A DNA stretch of 64,000 bases, taken from positions 144,753-208,752 of the forward strand of contig JBBHKE010003048.1 in assembly GCA_037447655.1 (NCBI GenBank), written 5' to 3'. The stretch is from Zygnema cylindricum. Taxonomy: Eukaryota > Streptophyta > Zygnematophyceae > Zygnematales > Zygnemataceae. The notes below the pieces were generated by a model that saw only the letters and a program-made list of their open reading frames with translations, did not search any database and was not told where the DNA came from. A program made the position numbers and the translations under genes. This document shows positions 30,470 through 41,743 of the stretch, one piece after another (the stretch's first letter is position 1; each line of letters starts with the position of its first letter).

Positions 30470-31613
30470 TTTAGAAATTGATAATTAGTTTAGTAATTTC
30501 TAGGTCTAAAATAAAACACATAAAAGAAGCTAAGGCAGTCTGCCCCTAACTTTTCTCTTCAACTCCCACACTTGTTGCAATCACAAAAAGTCGGAGATGA
30601 AGCTAGAGCCATGGCTGCCTTTGCTATCTTGAGATTTACTCGTAGATAGTCACTGAAAGTCAGAGATGAAGTTAGAGCCATGGCTGCCTATGATATCCTG
30701 AGATTTACTGGTAGTGGATTAGTTGATTTACAGTAGTAAATAAATTGATTTACTAATTTACTACAAGTAGAGATGTCGGCACCAGGATTTAATCCTGGTA
30801 CCTACCGGCCGTCAAAGTTGCCGGTAGCCAGTAGCTCTATCCATTTAGTTTATGACGAGTGTTAGATTACATACGGTTTGATAATTAGATAAACATTTCT
30901 ATGATGACAAATTCATTTAACGGTAACTATTTACATGATACATAGATTCGGTTATGTAAAAGTAGGGATTAATGTACGGACAGAAACAAGTACTGCGCAT
31001 TTGTTTCCATATTGAAACGAATACCGCGCAAGTATTTATTACGGCTACGATTAAATCTGCATTTAAATCGGACAGCCTAAATGAATGTCAAGATCACGGA
31101 AGAGGATTTCGGCGGTTTTTGGTCATCGCCACATCGGATGACAAGTGGCAGAATGACATTTGATCGCAGCATCTCCGGGGATTAAGGGAGCAAATCCGGA
31201 TATACCATGGTCGACATTTAGGCCATGTCGTACAGTATCCGTACAGAAAGTACACCGGCAGCTGTACTTTTGTGTACGGAAGAGTAATATGATTGGTTCC
31301 GTACATCACTAGATAGAGTTTGAGAGAGAGATAGAACTTAGAAAAATTGGTAGATAGGACCCTCTCTCCCAGGGAGCTGCTGTACAAAAGGTCAACTTTG
31401 AACCTCCATAACTTGGTGCTCAGGGGAGCAAATTCAGAGATTCTTTTTGCTATCGACTAAAAGGAGTCTTGCCTTCACATACGTGAAGGTGGTCAGAGTT
31501 TTTTTTCGGCAGGATGGCGGTTATTCGTGCTGAAAGACAAAGGGGTCAGGGTTATCCTAGAGGCTTCATGTGAGTTGCTTACTCTGAGGTCCTATGGAGG
31601 TCTCAGAGTTGCA
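30470..31613 (+). repeat. CopiaC-2 5' LTR (1144 bp)
   Basis: Starts TTTAGAAATTGATAA (usual TGTAGAAATTGATGG, mutated) and ends ...CAGAGTTGCA. tRNA-like segment at 30778-30857 (minus), GTAC cluster at about 31230-31310, AGAACTTAG variant of the core word near 31333, gag ATG at 31594-31596. Confidence 0.92.
30778..30857 (-). other. tRNA-like segment in CopiaC-2 5' LTR (antisense to the element)
   Basis: Minus strand: ACTAAATGGATAGAGC (D-arm-like) and T-arm CCAGG-ATTAAAT-CCTGG. Same arrangement in the 3' LTR at 43585-43665. Confidence 0.6.
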
Positions 31614-31659
31614 GGTTATGGGCCTAGCATGTAGGTTGCCCATATTCAATGGAGCTGGT
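31594..31659 (+). pseudogene. CopiaC-2 gag start and primer-binding site
   Basis: ATG at 31594, 20 nt inside the LTR: MEVSELQVMG. The primer site GGTTATGGGCCT (31614-31625) matches the half initiator tRNA-Met site at 11 of 12 positions. After 22 codons the frame runs into the LTR of CopiaC-3 at 31660; gag resumes at 38105. Confidence 0.85.
31655..31659. repeat. CopiaC-3 target site duplication, left (CTGGT, mutated)
   Basis: CTGGT here against CTAGC at 38105-38109. Related gag copies read GGAACTAGCTT or GGAGTTGGCTC at this place, so the two differences are probably later transitions. Confidence 0.65.
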
Positions 31660-32735
31660 TGTAGAAATTGATGGTCATTTTTTAAGTATTTTCTAAGTCT
31701 AAATAGAAATACAGAAAGAAGCAGAGGGAATCTATCTCAAACGTCTCTCTCCAACTCCCACACTTGTCGCAATTATTAAGAAGCAGGAGAGGAAGCTAGA
31801 GCCATGGCTTCCTTGGCTATCCGGAGGTTTACGGGGAATAGATTTGTTGATTACTTGAATGGTAGTTTAGTAGTTTTTTTACTAAAAAAATAGTGATGTA
31901 ACCAGGATTTGATCCTAGATCCTGCTGGACGTTAGGCAACTGGTAGCCGGTAACCTTATCCGTTAGGTCTAAAGCTAATGATACACGATGTAGGATTTGA
32001 TATTTATTTATACATTATTACGTAGGATATTTCATTTAACCAAACTGCTTACGGTATATATAGATTCAGTTATGTAGAAATACGGATTACGATACGGATA
32101 AGAAACAAGTATAGCGCATTTGTTTCTTTAAACGAAACAAATACCGCGCAAGTATTTATGACGGCTCCGATTGAAATTTGCATTAAATCGGACAGCTGAG
32201 AACAAAGCCAAGATCGTGGAAGAGATTCTCGCCAGTTTGTGGTCATCGCCACATCGAATGACACGTGGCAAAATTGCGTTGGATCGCAGCATCTCCGGGA
32301 ATTACGAGATCGAATCCGGATATGACATGTGTCGACTTTTAGACTATGTCCCACAATATCCGTACAGAAAGTAAACCAGCAGCTATACTTTTGTGTACGG
32401 AAGTGTAATATGATTGGCTTTGTACGTCAATAGATAGAGTCTGTGAGAGAGATAGTACTTAGAAAAAATTGGTAGATAGGACCCTCTCTCCCACAGAGCT
32501 TCTGTACAAAAGGTCAACTTTGACCCTCCATAACTTATTGCTCAAGGGAGCAAATTCAAAGATTCTTTTTGCTATCGACTCAAGGGAGTCTTGCCTTCAC
32601 AGGGGTGAAAGTGGTCAGGGTTTTTGTTTGCCAAGGTGGTAGTTATTCTTGCTGAAATACAAAGGGGTCAAGGTTATCCTAGAGGCTTTTTGGAAGCTAT
32701 CCACTCTGAGGACTTATGGAGGTCTCGCAGTTTCA
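31660..32735 (+). repeat. CopiaC-3 5' LTR (1076 bp)
   Basis: TGTAGAAATTGATGG...CGCAGTTTCA. tRNA-like segment 31899-31972 (minus), ACGT boxes near 32260, GTAC words near 32360-32430. Leader hairpins at 32512-32525, 32538-32553, 32577-32590 and 32595-32610. Gag ATG at 32716. Confidence 0.94.
32512..32650 (+). promoter_or_regulatory. Row of small hairpins in the CopiaC-3 leader
   Basis: GGTCAA-CT-TTGACC (32512-32525), TTGCTC-AAGG-GAGCAA (32538-32553), GACTC-AAGG-GAGTC (32577-32590), CTTCAC-AGGG-GTGAAA (32595-32610), and a weaker TGCCA...TGGT pair near 32630. These sit between the transcription start word and gag. Possible roles are packaging, dimerisation or translation control; none is shown. 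Confidence 0.55.
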
Positions 32736-33660
32736 AGTTATGGGCCCACCCTCTCAAATACCCATCTTTAATGGAACTAGCTTGATATACTGGGAAAGTA
32801 TGATGATAGGAGCTCTATGCGAGAAAATATTTTGGTGGATACTGAGTGGATGAGTGGGGCGTCCATCAAGTATCGCAGTCTCTCTAGGGATTGGAGAAAG
32901 CAGATTAACAAGGAAAGCAGATCCATCTTCAACGGAGGAGACAAAGAAAGGAGAGGTGGTGGACAAATCAACGGAGAAGGAGACGACTTCACCAATAACA
33001 AGTGGTTCAGCATTCATGTCACCTATTCCAAGGAACGAGGAGAATGATAGTGATACCTGGGACTTCAACAATATGGCGTCAAAGCACTTCATCCTCCGCC
33101 ATCTTACTCAAGGGCTTACATGCCCTCATTTAAAGGTAGAAAGGGCATCCGATCTTTGGATGGCTCTCATAGAGATGCATCAAAGTGGTACGATTCAGCA
33201 ACAACAGTTGGCTGATCAGAAAGTTAAGGAGTATGTATACAAATGGGGGAAGATTTTAGATTTTTGCAATGATTTTGTTACACTGTTCATAGAGCTAGAG
33301 AGTGCGGGAAAAGCTTTTAGTGAAAAAGAAAAGGTTAACTGTTTACTAATGATGTTACCTGATGAGTTCGAGAACATAGTCAACCGTGTGCGGGACTTGC
33401 CAGACTAAAGGTGGATATGGAACTCAGTGGTAGGGATGATTCTCTTCCGGGAGAAAACGATTGAGATCTGAAGGGGAGGAAAGAGTGGGCAAGCCATGGC
33501 AGTTGCGACCGATTCAAGGAACAAGGAGTCATGGAAACCAGTCAGAAACTATGGAGGGAGGGAGCACAAAAAACAGACCGACGAGTTCGGACCAAGGACT
33601 CCCAAAGGTTTATGTCATTTTTGTAAGAAACCGGGGCACTATATGGCAGAGTGCACTAAG
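32716..33660 (+). pseudogene. CopiaC-3 gag
   Basis: ATG at 32716, 20 nt inside the LTR: MEVSQFQVMGPPSQIPIFNG; the primer site AGTTATGGGCCCACC encodes V-M-G-P-P. The frame then gives LIYWESMMIGALCEKIFW. A frame change near 32850 leads into 32854-33408 ([39 protein letters not shown]), which ends at a stop (33406-33408). The zinc knuckle CHFCKKPGHYMAEC lies at 33613-33654. Confidence 0.9.
32736..32750 (+). other. CopiaC-3 primer-binding site (half initiator tRNA-Met)
   Basis: AGTTATGGGCCCACC right after the LTR; one mismatch to GGTTATGGGCCCACC. Confidence 0.85.
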
Positions 33661-33776
33661 CTAACCGAGCATCGGTTAAAGAAGGGGCAGTCCGGTTGAC
33701 CCGGAGAGGAAAGAAAAAAGAACTTGTGAAACAGGTACATGAGGCAGAATCCGAAGACGAGGACTAAGAGCTTCTA

Positions 33777-35500
33777 TTGGATGAGGAGTTGGAGGCGGAA
33801 AACGTGGTCGAAATTCCACGAAAGGAGAAATGTGCTTATAGTGGATTAAAAGGTGAAGCAGGCTGGATTATAGTTTCAGGTGCCTTCATGCACATGTGTA
33901 AGGATAAGCACCTGTTCACTAAGTTAAGAAAGATTCCCACCATAGAGATGGAGTACGGGGATGGGAGGATAGTCACTACTACTGTTGTACGATCGGTAGA
34001 TCTGACAGTGTTAGTAGAAGGAAAGACATCAATAGTAACATCGTCCGATGTACTGTTTATTCCGGAGCTGAACAAAAACCTCATCTCTACTTTTGTATTA
34101 GATGATAAGGGTTTTTTTACAAGCACTAGGGAAGGAGTCTTTACTGCTAGTTTTGAGGAGGATGTCTATTTCATAGCTGAGAAAGGTAGCCAAGGGATGT
34201 TTAGGCTGATTTTAAGTAATGAAACAAAGAAACTATATTATACTGGTGTTCACGATATTATGATGTGGCATAAGAGGCTTGGGCATGTGAATATAGATAA
34301 GTTAAGAGAGATGAAAAAGATGGGAGTGGTGGAAGGGATTCAGTTCAGTGAGAGTGATAGTATAAGTGATTGTAGTGGATGTGCTCAAGGTAAAGCACAC
34401 ATATTACCCTTTCCCAAAAAAACCACTTATAAGGGAGAAAAAATTATAGATTTAGTACACACATATATTTAGGGACCAGCTTAAGTACCCTCATCAGGAG
34501 GGAAGAGATTTATGATGACTATCACTAGTGATTGGTCTCGGTATTCCAGGGTGTATTTTTTGAAAAACAAGTTTGAAGCTCAGGATTGTTTTAGACAATA
34601 TAAAGCATGGAGCGAAAAACTCCATGAAACTCCAATCAAGAGAATAAGGAGTGACAATGGTGGAGAGTATAATTCTAACCAATTTGAGGATTTTCTGAGG
34701 GAAGATGGAGTCTAGCACCAAAAGAAAGTTCTAGAAACCCGGAACAGAATGGAGTAGCTAAAAGGTTAAATAGAACACTAAGTGATAGTGCTAGAAGTGT
34801 ATTGTTCGATAAGAAGATAGGAAAAAGATTTTGGGCAGAAGCAATGAACTATGCTAATAACCTCAAAAATAGAGTTATTTTTTCAGCTATAAAAGATCAA
34901 ACACCTTATGAGAGATAGACAGGTCAAAAACCAGACATATCTCACTTAAAGGTTTCCGCTAGTCAAGTAATCAGTCTACACACAGATCGGTCTAATTGGA
35001 AGCTAGATCCTAAAGGAAAATCGGGATACTTATTAGGATATGATGAGAATGTTAAAGGATATAGAGTTTATGATCTAAAAAGGGAAGATATAATCTTAGT
35101 AAAGCATCTAGTAGTTATGGATGAAGGAAAGTCTGTGGATCCCTTCAAGTATACAAAGTCAGTAAAAATCAGATTTGAGTCAGAAAATTCCGATGACTTT
35201 GAGCTTTCAAACTATTGAGGTTTTAGAGAAGATGAAATTCTTTCAGGTACAAATCAGACCGAAAAAGACTCGGCTGCCGAAACTCTAGTGACAACTCTAC
35301 CCGAAGCGGAAGACGTAGTCGAAACTAATTCAGAATAAAGGGACAGGGGAGAAGCCGAGATTGTTCGAAAGAACCCACGAAAACCATCTATTCCGACCAC
35401 AGATTTTGAGGGGGGAAGGAGAAGTAGCAAAAGATTGCAAGAATACTTGGTTAATAATAAAGTAACAAAACTATATCACCAAGAGGAACCTCATATTTAT
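33777..35500 (+). pseudogene. CopiaC-3 protease and integrase
   Basis: 33777-34472 is open: protease segment GWIIVSGAFMHMC, where the catalytic Asp is Val (dead), then integrase HHCC ([11 protein letters not shown]...CSGCAQGK). A stop in the DIWGP region (HTYI-stop) and further stops follow. 34512-34715 carries RSDNGGEYNSNQF. Later pieces have [14 protein letters not shown] and the linker FEGGRRSSKRLQ. Confidence 0.9.
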
Positions 35501-35579
35501 GGAGAGGAAATGACATGTCCAGAAAGGAACCAGTGGAAAACACCATCAATGAGGAGATGGCCTCAATTATGGCAGCCAA

Positions 35580-36211
35580 TACTTGAAGCTGGTGGACTCT
35601 CCACCTAACCGAAAACTAATCGGTTGTAAGTGGGTTATCAAATTAAAACTGAACCCGGATAACACCATTGAGCGTTACAAAGCCAGATTAGTGGCAAAAG
35701 GATTTACACAAAAAGAAAGAATCAACTACGAGGAAACCTTTGCCCCGGTCGTCAGATTTCCCTCTGTCCGCATACGCCTTTTTGCATGGAGAATGGGAAG
35801 AGGAGATCTTCATGCGACAACCCGAAGGATTTGTGGAGGAAAGAGAGGAGAGTAAGGTATGCTGGCTGATCAAATCCCTTTATGGTTTGTAACAGCCGCC
35901 TCGACAGTGGAATAAGAAGCTTGATGAGTTTTTTACCGGTCGGGGATATATCCGGATCAGCTCATATCACTCAATCTGTGATTTTTGAAGATGAGGAAAG
36001 TGTTATATTTATTGCAATTTACGTTGATGATTTACTTGTTTTAAGTAAATCAATGGAAAAAATTAATAAACTGAAAACCGATCTTAAGGGGAGATTTGAA
36101 ATGAAAGATATGGAGGAAGCAAAATATATTTTGGGAATTAGTGTAGAAAGAGATCGAAAAAAGAAAGATTATAAGATTGACTCAAAAGGAAGCAATAGGG
36201 AACATGCTTGA
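35580..36211 (+). pseudogene. CopiaC-3 reverse transcriptase (deleted)
   Basis: [15 protein letters not shown] is present, but about 56 bases are missing at 35775: CGCATACG joins directly to CCTTTTTGCATGG. This removes the motif A Asp and shifts the frame. LYGL is followed by a TAA in place of Lys (near 35889). The later piece 35882-36211 has IAIYVDDLLVLSK. The same deletion and stop occur in CopiaC-2. Confidence 0.92.
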
Positions 36212-37016
36212 AAAATTTCAGATGGATAAAGTTAATAGTTGTACAACTCCAATGGAGTTAAAGAAGGGAAGTGAGGGGAGTGAGGAAGAAGGAGTCATAG
36301 ATTTAGACGAGGAATTATCTCCTGAAAAACAGAAGTTCATGCAAACTATTCCTTATAGGCAAGTAGTGGGAAGTCTAATCTATTTTATTAATTCTACTCT
36401 GCCATATATAGCTGTAGTTTTAGGAGTGCTGAGTAGAAGTCTAAATGCTCCCACTAAGAGGGATTGGGAGGTAGCTAAGAAAGTCCATAGATATTTGATA
36501 GGAACTAGGGATCTATGGTTGCATTTGGGTGGGGAGAATACTGGCATCACTACTTGGAGTGATGCCAGTTATGGTGATGCTCCGATGAGGAGATGTACTT
36601 CTGGATATGTATTATATGTGGGTGATGGGGCTTGCTGTTGGAGTAGCAAACAGCAAAAGGTTATTGCTCAGTCCACCATGGAGGCTGAGTATATGGCCTC
36701 TTGCTATGCTGTAAAAGAATTGATGTGGGTCAAGTCTTTGCTTGGTGAGCTTGGTCACCTTAAGAGTGGTGTGCAAAAAATATTTTGTGATAATCAGGCA
36801 GCAATCGCTATTTCTGCCAATGCTAAACATCATTTTAAAGCCAAACACATGGACAATAGACTTAGCTTTGTTAGAGAAAAAGTAGAAAACAAAATAATCA
36901 GTTTAGAGTACCAACCAGATAGTGAGATGGTAGCAGATATGATGACCAAACCTGTGCCTTCCCCTAAGCTAATTTTCTACAGGGAGAAGTATGGTCTAAA
37001 ATTAAAAAATGACTAG
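36177..37016 (+). CDS. CopiaC-3 connection and RNase H
   Basis: Open for 279 codons. LTQKEAIGNML-type start, connection YRQVVGSLIYFINSTLPYIA, and an RNase H domain with all acidic residues (WSDASYGD, EAEYMA, CDNQAA, VADMMTK). It ends KND-stop, next to the polypurine tract AAAATAAGGGGAG. Out of frame with the upstream RT. Confidence 0.92.
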   Translation: MTQKEAIGNMLEKFQMDKVNSCTTPMELKKGSEGSEEEGVIDLDEELSPEKQKFMQTIPYRQVVGSLIYFINSTLPYIAVVLGVLSRSLNAPTKRDWEVAKKVHRYLIGTRDLWLHLGGENTGITTWSDASYGDAPMRRCTSGYVLYVGDGACCWSSKQQKVIAQSTMEAEYMASCYAVKELMWVKSLLGELGHLKSGVQKIFCDNQAAIAISANAKHHFKAKHMDNRLSFVREKVENKIISLEYQPDSEMVADMMTKPVPSPKLIFYREKYGLKLKND

Positions 37017-37029
37017 AAAATAAGGGGAG

Positions 37030-38104
37030 TGTAAGAATTGATGGTCCTTTTTTAAGTATTTTCTAGGTCTAAATAGAAATACAGAAAGAAGCGGAGGCAA
37101 TCTATCTCAAACGTCTCTCTCCAACTCCCACACTTGTCGCAGTTATTAAGAAGCTGGAGAGGAAGCTAGAGCCATGGCTTCCTTGGCTATCCAGAGGTTT
37201 ACGGGAAATAGATTTGTTGATTTATTGAATGGTAGTTTAGTAGTTTATTTACTAAAAGAATAGTGATGCAACCAGGAATGATCGTGGAACCTGCCGAACG
37301 TTATGCAATCGGTAGCCGATAAAATTATCCGTTAGGTCTAAAGCTAATGATACATGATGTAGGATTTGATATTTATTTATACATTATTACGAAGGATATT
37401 TCATTTAACGGAACTGCTAACGGTATATATAGATTCAGTTATGTAGAAATACGGATTACGGTACGGATCAGAAACAAGTATCGCGCATTTGTTTCTCTAA
37501 ACGAAACAAATACCGCGCAAGTATTAATGACAACTCCGATTGAAATTTGCATTGAATCAGACAGCTCAGAAGAAAGTCGAGATCGCGGAAGAGATTCTCG
37601 CCGGTTTGTGGTCATCGCCACATCGAATGACACGTGGCGAAATTGTGTTGGATCGCGGCATCTCCTGGAATAATGGGATCGAATCCAAATATGACATGTG
37701 TTCACTTTTAGACCATGTCGTACAATATCTGTACAGAAAGTACACCCACAGCTGTACTTTTATGTACGGAAGTGTAATATCATTGGCTCCGTACGTCACT
37801 AGATAAAGTCGTTGAGAGAGATAGGACTTAGAAAAAATTGGTAGATAGGACCCTCTCTCCCAAAGAGCTTCTATACAAAAGGTCAACTTTGACCCTCCAT
37901 AACTTACTGCTCAGGGAAGCAAATTCAGAGATTCTTTTTGCCATCGACTAGGGAGAGTCTTGCCTTCATAAGGGTGAAGTTAGTTAGTGTTTTTCTTTGC
38001 CAGGGTGATAGTTATTCTTGCTAAAATACAAAGGGGCGAGGGTTATCCTAGAGGCTTCTTGGAAGCTGTCCACTCTGAGGACTTATGGAGGTCTTAGAGT
38101 TTCA
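37030..38104 (+). repeat. CopiaC-3 3' LTR (1075 bp)
   Basis: TGTAAGAATTGATGG...TTAGAGTTTCA, followed by CTAGC. AGGACTTAG at 37823-37831; tRNA-like segment about 37266-37340 (degraded). Confidence 0.94.
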
Positions 38105-39174
38105 CTAGCTTCATATACAGGGAAAGTATGATGATAGGAGCTCTATGTGAGAAACAGTTTCAGGGAATAATGAGTGGAAGGTTGAGGCGTCCATCCAGTC
38201 TTGGGATACCTCCAAGGTTTGGAGAAAGCAGATTAACAAGGAAAGTAGATCCATCTTCAACAGAGGAGACAAAGGAAGGCGAGGTGGTGGACAAATGAAA
38301 GGAGAAGGAGACGACCACACCAATAGCTACTTGTTCAGCATTCATGTCACTTATTTTGAGGAACGTGGAGAATGATACTGATACTTCGGACTTCAACAAT
38401 ATGGCGGTAAATCACCTCATCCTCCGCCATCTTTCTCAAGGACTTGCATGTCCTCATTTGCAGGTAGAAAGGGCATCTGATCTTTTGATGGCTCTCATAG
38501 AGATGAACTGAAGTGGTACGATTCAGCAACAACAGTTGGCTAATCAGATTGTTAAGGATTATGTATACAAAGGGGGGAAGATGTTGGAATTTTGCAATGA
38601 GAATGCTACACTCTTTATGGAGCTAGAGAGTGCTGGAAAAGATTTTAGTGAAAAAGAAAAGGTTAACTGTTTACTGATGAAGTTACCCGATGAGTTCGAA
38701 AACATAATCAACCGTGTGCAGGACTTGTCGGACTCAAGGTGGATATGGAACTCAGTGGTAGGGATGATTCTCGTTCGGGAGAATACAATTGAGATCCGAA
38801 GGGGAGGAAAGAGTGGGCAAGCCTTGGCAGCTGGGACCGACTGGAGGAACAAGGATTCCCGAAGACCTTTCAGAAATTACGGAGAGGCGGAGCACAAAAT
38901 TTAGACCAACGAGTTCGGACCAAAGGCTCCCACGGGTTTATGTCATTTCTCTAAGAAACCAGGGCACAATTTAGCAGAGTGCACTAAGCTTACCGAGCTT
39001 CGGTTAAAGGAGGGGCAGACTGGTGGAACCTCGAGAGGAAAGAAAAATGCCTTTGTGACAAAAGTACATGAGGTGGAATCCGAATACAAGGACGATGAGC
39101 AATAATTGGATGAGGAGTTGGAAGCGACAAATAAGGTAGAAATTCCACAAAAGTAGAAATGTGCTTTCAGTGGA
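38105..39174 (+). pseudogene. CopiaC-2 gag (main part)
   Basis: Resumes after CopiaC-3. Pieces include the GALCEKQFQGI region near 38140 and 38536-38904 (MLEFCNENATLFMELESAG, LPDEFENIINRVQDLSD, RRGGKSGQALAAGT). The zinc-knuckle region at 38940-38981 reads CHFSKKPGHNLAEC: the second Cys is Ser, so zinc binding is lost. Several stops. Confidence 0.88.
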
Positions 39175-40978
39175 TTGAAAGGTGAAGCACGCTGGATTGT
39201 ATATTCGGGTGCCTCCATGCACATGTGTAAGGATAAACACATGTTCACTAAGATAAGAAAGATTCCCACCGTAGAGATAGAGTACGGGGATGGAAGGATA
39301 GCTTCTACTACTCTTCTAGGATCGGTGGATCTAAAAGTGTTAGTAGAAGGAAACACATCGACAGTTACATTCTCCGATGTATTGTTTATTCCGGAGCTGA
39401 ACAAAAACCTCATCTCTACTTCTGTATTAGATGATAAAGGTTTTGATACTAGCACTAAGAAAGGAGTCTTTACTGCTAGTTATGAGGAAGAAGTATATTT
39501 CACCGCTGAAAAAGGTAGCCAAGGGATGTTTAGGCTGATTTTAAGCAATGAAAAAAAGAAACTTTATTATGCTGGTGTTCGTGATATAATGATGTGGCAT
39601 AAGAGGCTTGGGCATTTGAATCTAGATAAGCAAAAAGAGATGAAAAAGATGGGAGTGGTGGAAGGAATTCAGTTTAGTGAGAGTGAGAATCTAAGTGATT
39701 GTAGTGGATGTGCTCAAGGTAAAGCACACAGATTGCCCTTTCCCAAAACAGCCACCTATAGGGGAGAAAAAATTATAGATTTAGTACACACAAATATTTG
39801 GGGACCGGCAAAAGTACCCTCACCAAGGGGGAAGAGATTTATGATGACTATCACTGATGATTGGTCTCGGTATTCCAGGGTGTATTTTTTGAAAAACAAG
39901 TCAGAAGCTCAAGATTGTTTTAGACAATATAAAGCATGGAGCGAAAAACTCCATGAAACTCCAATCAAGAGAGTAAGGAGTGACAATGGTGGAGAGTATA
40001 CTTCTAACCAGTTTGAGGATTTTCTGAGGGAAGATGGAGTTCAACACCAAAAGACAATTCCAGAAAACCCGGAACAGAATGGGGTAGCTGAATGATTAAA
40101 TAGGACACTAAGTGATAGTGCTAGAAGTATGTTGTCGGATAAGAAGATAGGAAAAAGGTTTTGGGCAGAAGCAATGAACTGCGCTAATTACCTCAAAAAT
40201 AGAGTTCTTACCTCAGCTATAAAAGATCAAACACCTTATGAGAGATGGACCGGCCGAAAACCAGACATATCTCACTTAAAGGTTTTCGGCAGTCAAGTAT
40301 TCAGTCTAGATACAGATCGGTCTAATTGGAAAGCTAAATCCTAAAGGAAAACCAAGATACTTATTAGAATATGATGAGGATGTTAAAGGATATAGAGTTT
40401 ATGATCTAAAAAGGGAAGATATAATCTTAGCAAAGCATCTAATAGTTATGGTTGAAAGAAAGTCTATAGATCCCTTCAAGTATACAAAGTTAGTAAAAAT
40501 CAGATTTGAGTCAGAAAATTGTGATGAATTTGAGCTTCCTAACTATCCAGGTTTTGGAGAATATGACCTTTTTGCACGTACAAATAAAACGGAAAAGGAC
40601 TCGGCTGCGGAAACTACAGTGACAACTCTACCCGAAGCGGAAGACATGATGGAAATTGATTCAGAATACAGGGATAGGGGAGAAGCCGAGATTGTTCGAA
40701 AGAACTCACGAGAACCATGTATTCCGGCCACAGATTTTGAGGGGGGAAGGAGAAGTAGCAAAAGATTGCAAGAAAAACAAGAAAATAACAAGGTAACAAA
40801 ACTATCTCATCAAGATGAACCTCAAACTTATGGAGAGGCAATGACTTGTCTAGAAAAGAAGCGGTGGAAGAGAGCCATCAATGAGGAGATGGCCTCAATT
40901 ATGGCAGCCGATACTTGGGAGCTGGTGGACTCTCCACATACCGAAAACCAATCGGTTGTAAGTGGGTTATCAAATTAA
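39175..40978 (+). pseudogene. CopiaC-2 protease and integrase
   Basis: 39175-40095 is open: protease [13 protein letters not shown], with Tyr in place of the catalytic Asp, then integrase HHCC (WHKRLGHLNLD...CSGCAQGK), VHTNIWGP (Asp to Asn), RSDNGGEYTS and EQNGVAE, followed by TGA. 40129-40344 and 40448-40978 continue with [17 protein letters not shown] and the acidic linker. Confidence 0.9.
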
Positions 40979-41743
40979 AACTGAACGCGGATAACACCAT
41001 TGAGCGTTACAAAGCCCCATTAGTGGCAAAAGGATTTACACAAAAAGACGGAATCGACTACGAGGAAACCTTTGCCCCAGTCGTCAGATTTCCCTCCGTC
41101 CGCATACGCCTTTTTGCATGGAGAATTGGAAGAGGAGATCTTCATGTGACAACCCGAATGATTTGTGGAGGAAGGAGAGGAGAGTAAGGTATGCCGGCTG
41201 ATCAAATCCCTTTATGGTTTGTAACAGACGCCTCGACAGTGGAAATAAAAAGCTTGATGAGTTTTTAGTGGTCTGGGATGTATCCGTATAAGCTTAGATC
41301 ACTCAATCTATGATTTTTGAAGATGAGAAAAGTGTTATATTTATTGCAATTTACCTTGATGATTTACTTGTTTTAAGTAAATCAATGGAAAAAATTAATA
41401 AATTGAAAACCGATCTTAAAGGGAGATTTGAAATGAAGGATATAGAGGAAGCAAAATATATTTTGGGAATTAAAGTAGAAAGAGATCGAAAAAAAATAAA
41501 TTATATGATTGACTCAAAAGGAAGCAATAGGAAACATGCTTGAAAAGTTTCAGATGGATAAAGCTAATAGTTGTACAACTCCAATGGAGTTAAAGAAGGG
41601 AAGTGAGGGGAGTGAGGAAGAAGGAGTCATAGTCTTAGACGAGGAATTATCTTCTGAAGAACAGAAGTTCATGCAAACTATTGCTAACAGGCAAGCAGTG
41701 AAAAGTCTAATCTATTTAATTACTTCTACTCGACCTTATATAG
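40979..41743 (+). pseudogene. CopiaC-2 reverse transcriptase (deleted)
   Basis: [24 protein letters not shown], then the same ~56-base deletion as CopiaC-3 at about 41107 and the same TAA in LYGL-stop-Q (near 41219). YLDDLLVLSK near 41350 has Leu for Val in the YVDD box. Cut at 41743 by the solo CopiaB LTR. Confidence 0.9.
41739..41743. repeat. Target site duplication TATAG of the solo CopiaB LTR (left)
   Basis: TATAG at 41739-41743 and again at 42727-42731, exactly flanking TGTTG...CAACA. Confidence 0.95.

Larger units (their letters stand above)
31660..38104 (+). mobile_element. CopiaC-3, Ty1/copia element nested in CopiaC-2 gag
   Basis: Plus strand, 6.4 kb. 5' LTR 31660-32735, primer site 32736-32750, gag-pol to 37016, polypurine tract, 3' LTR 37030-38104. 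Inserted in codon 22-23 of CopiaC-2 gag. Many stops, and it shares an RT deletion and an RT stop with CopiaC-2. Confidence 0.95.
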
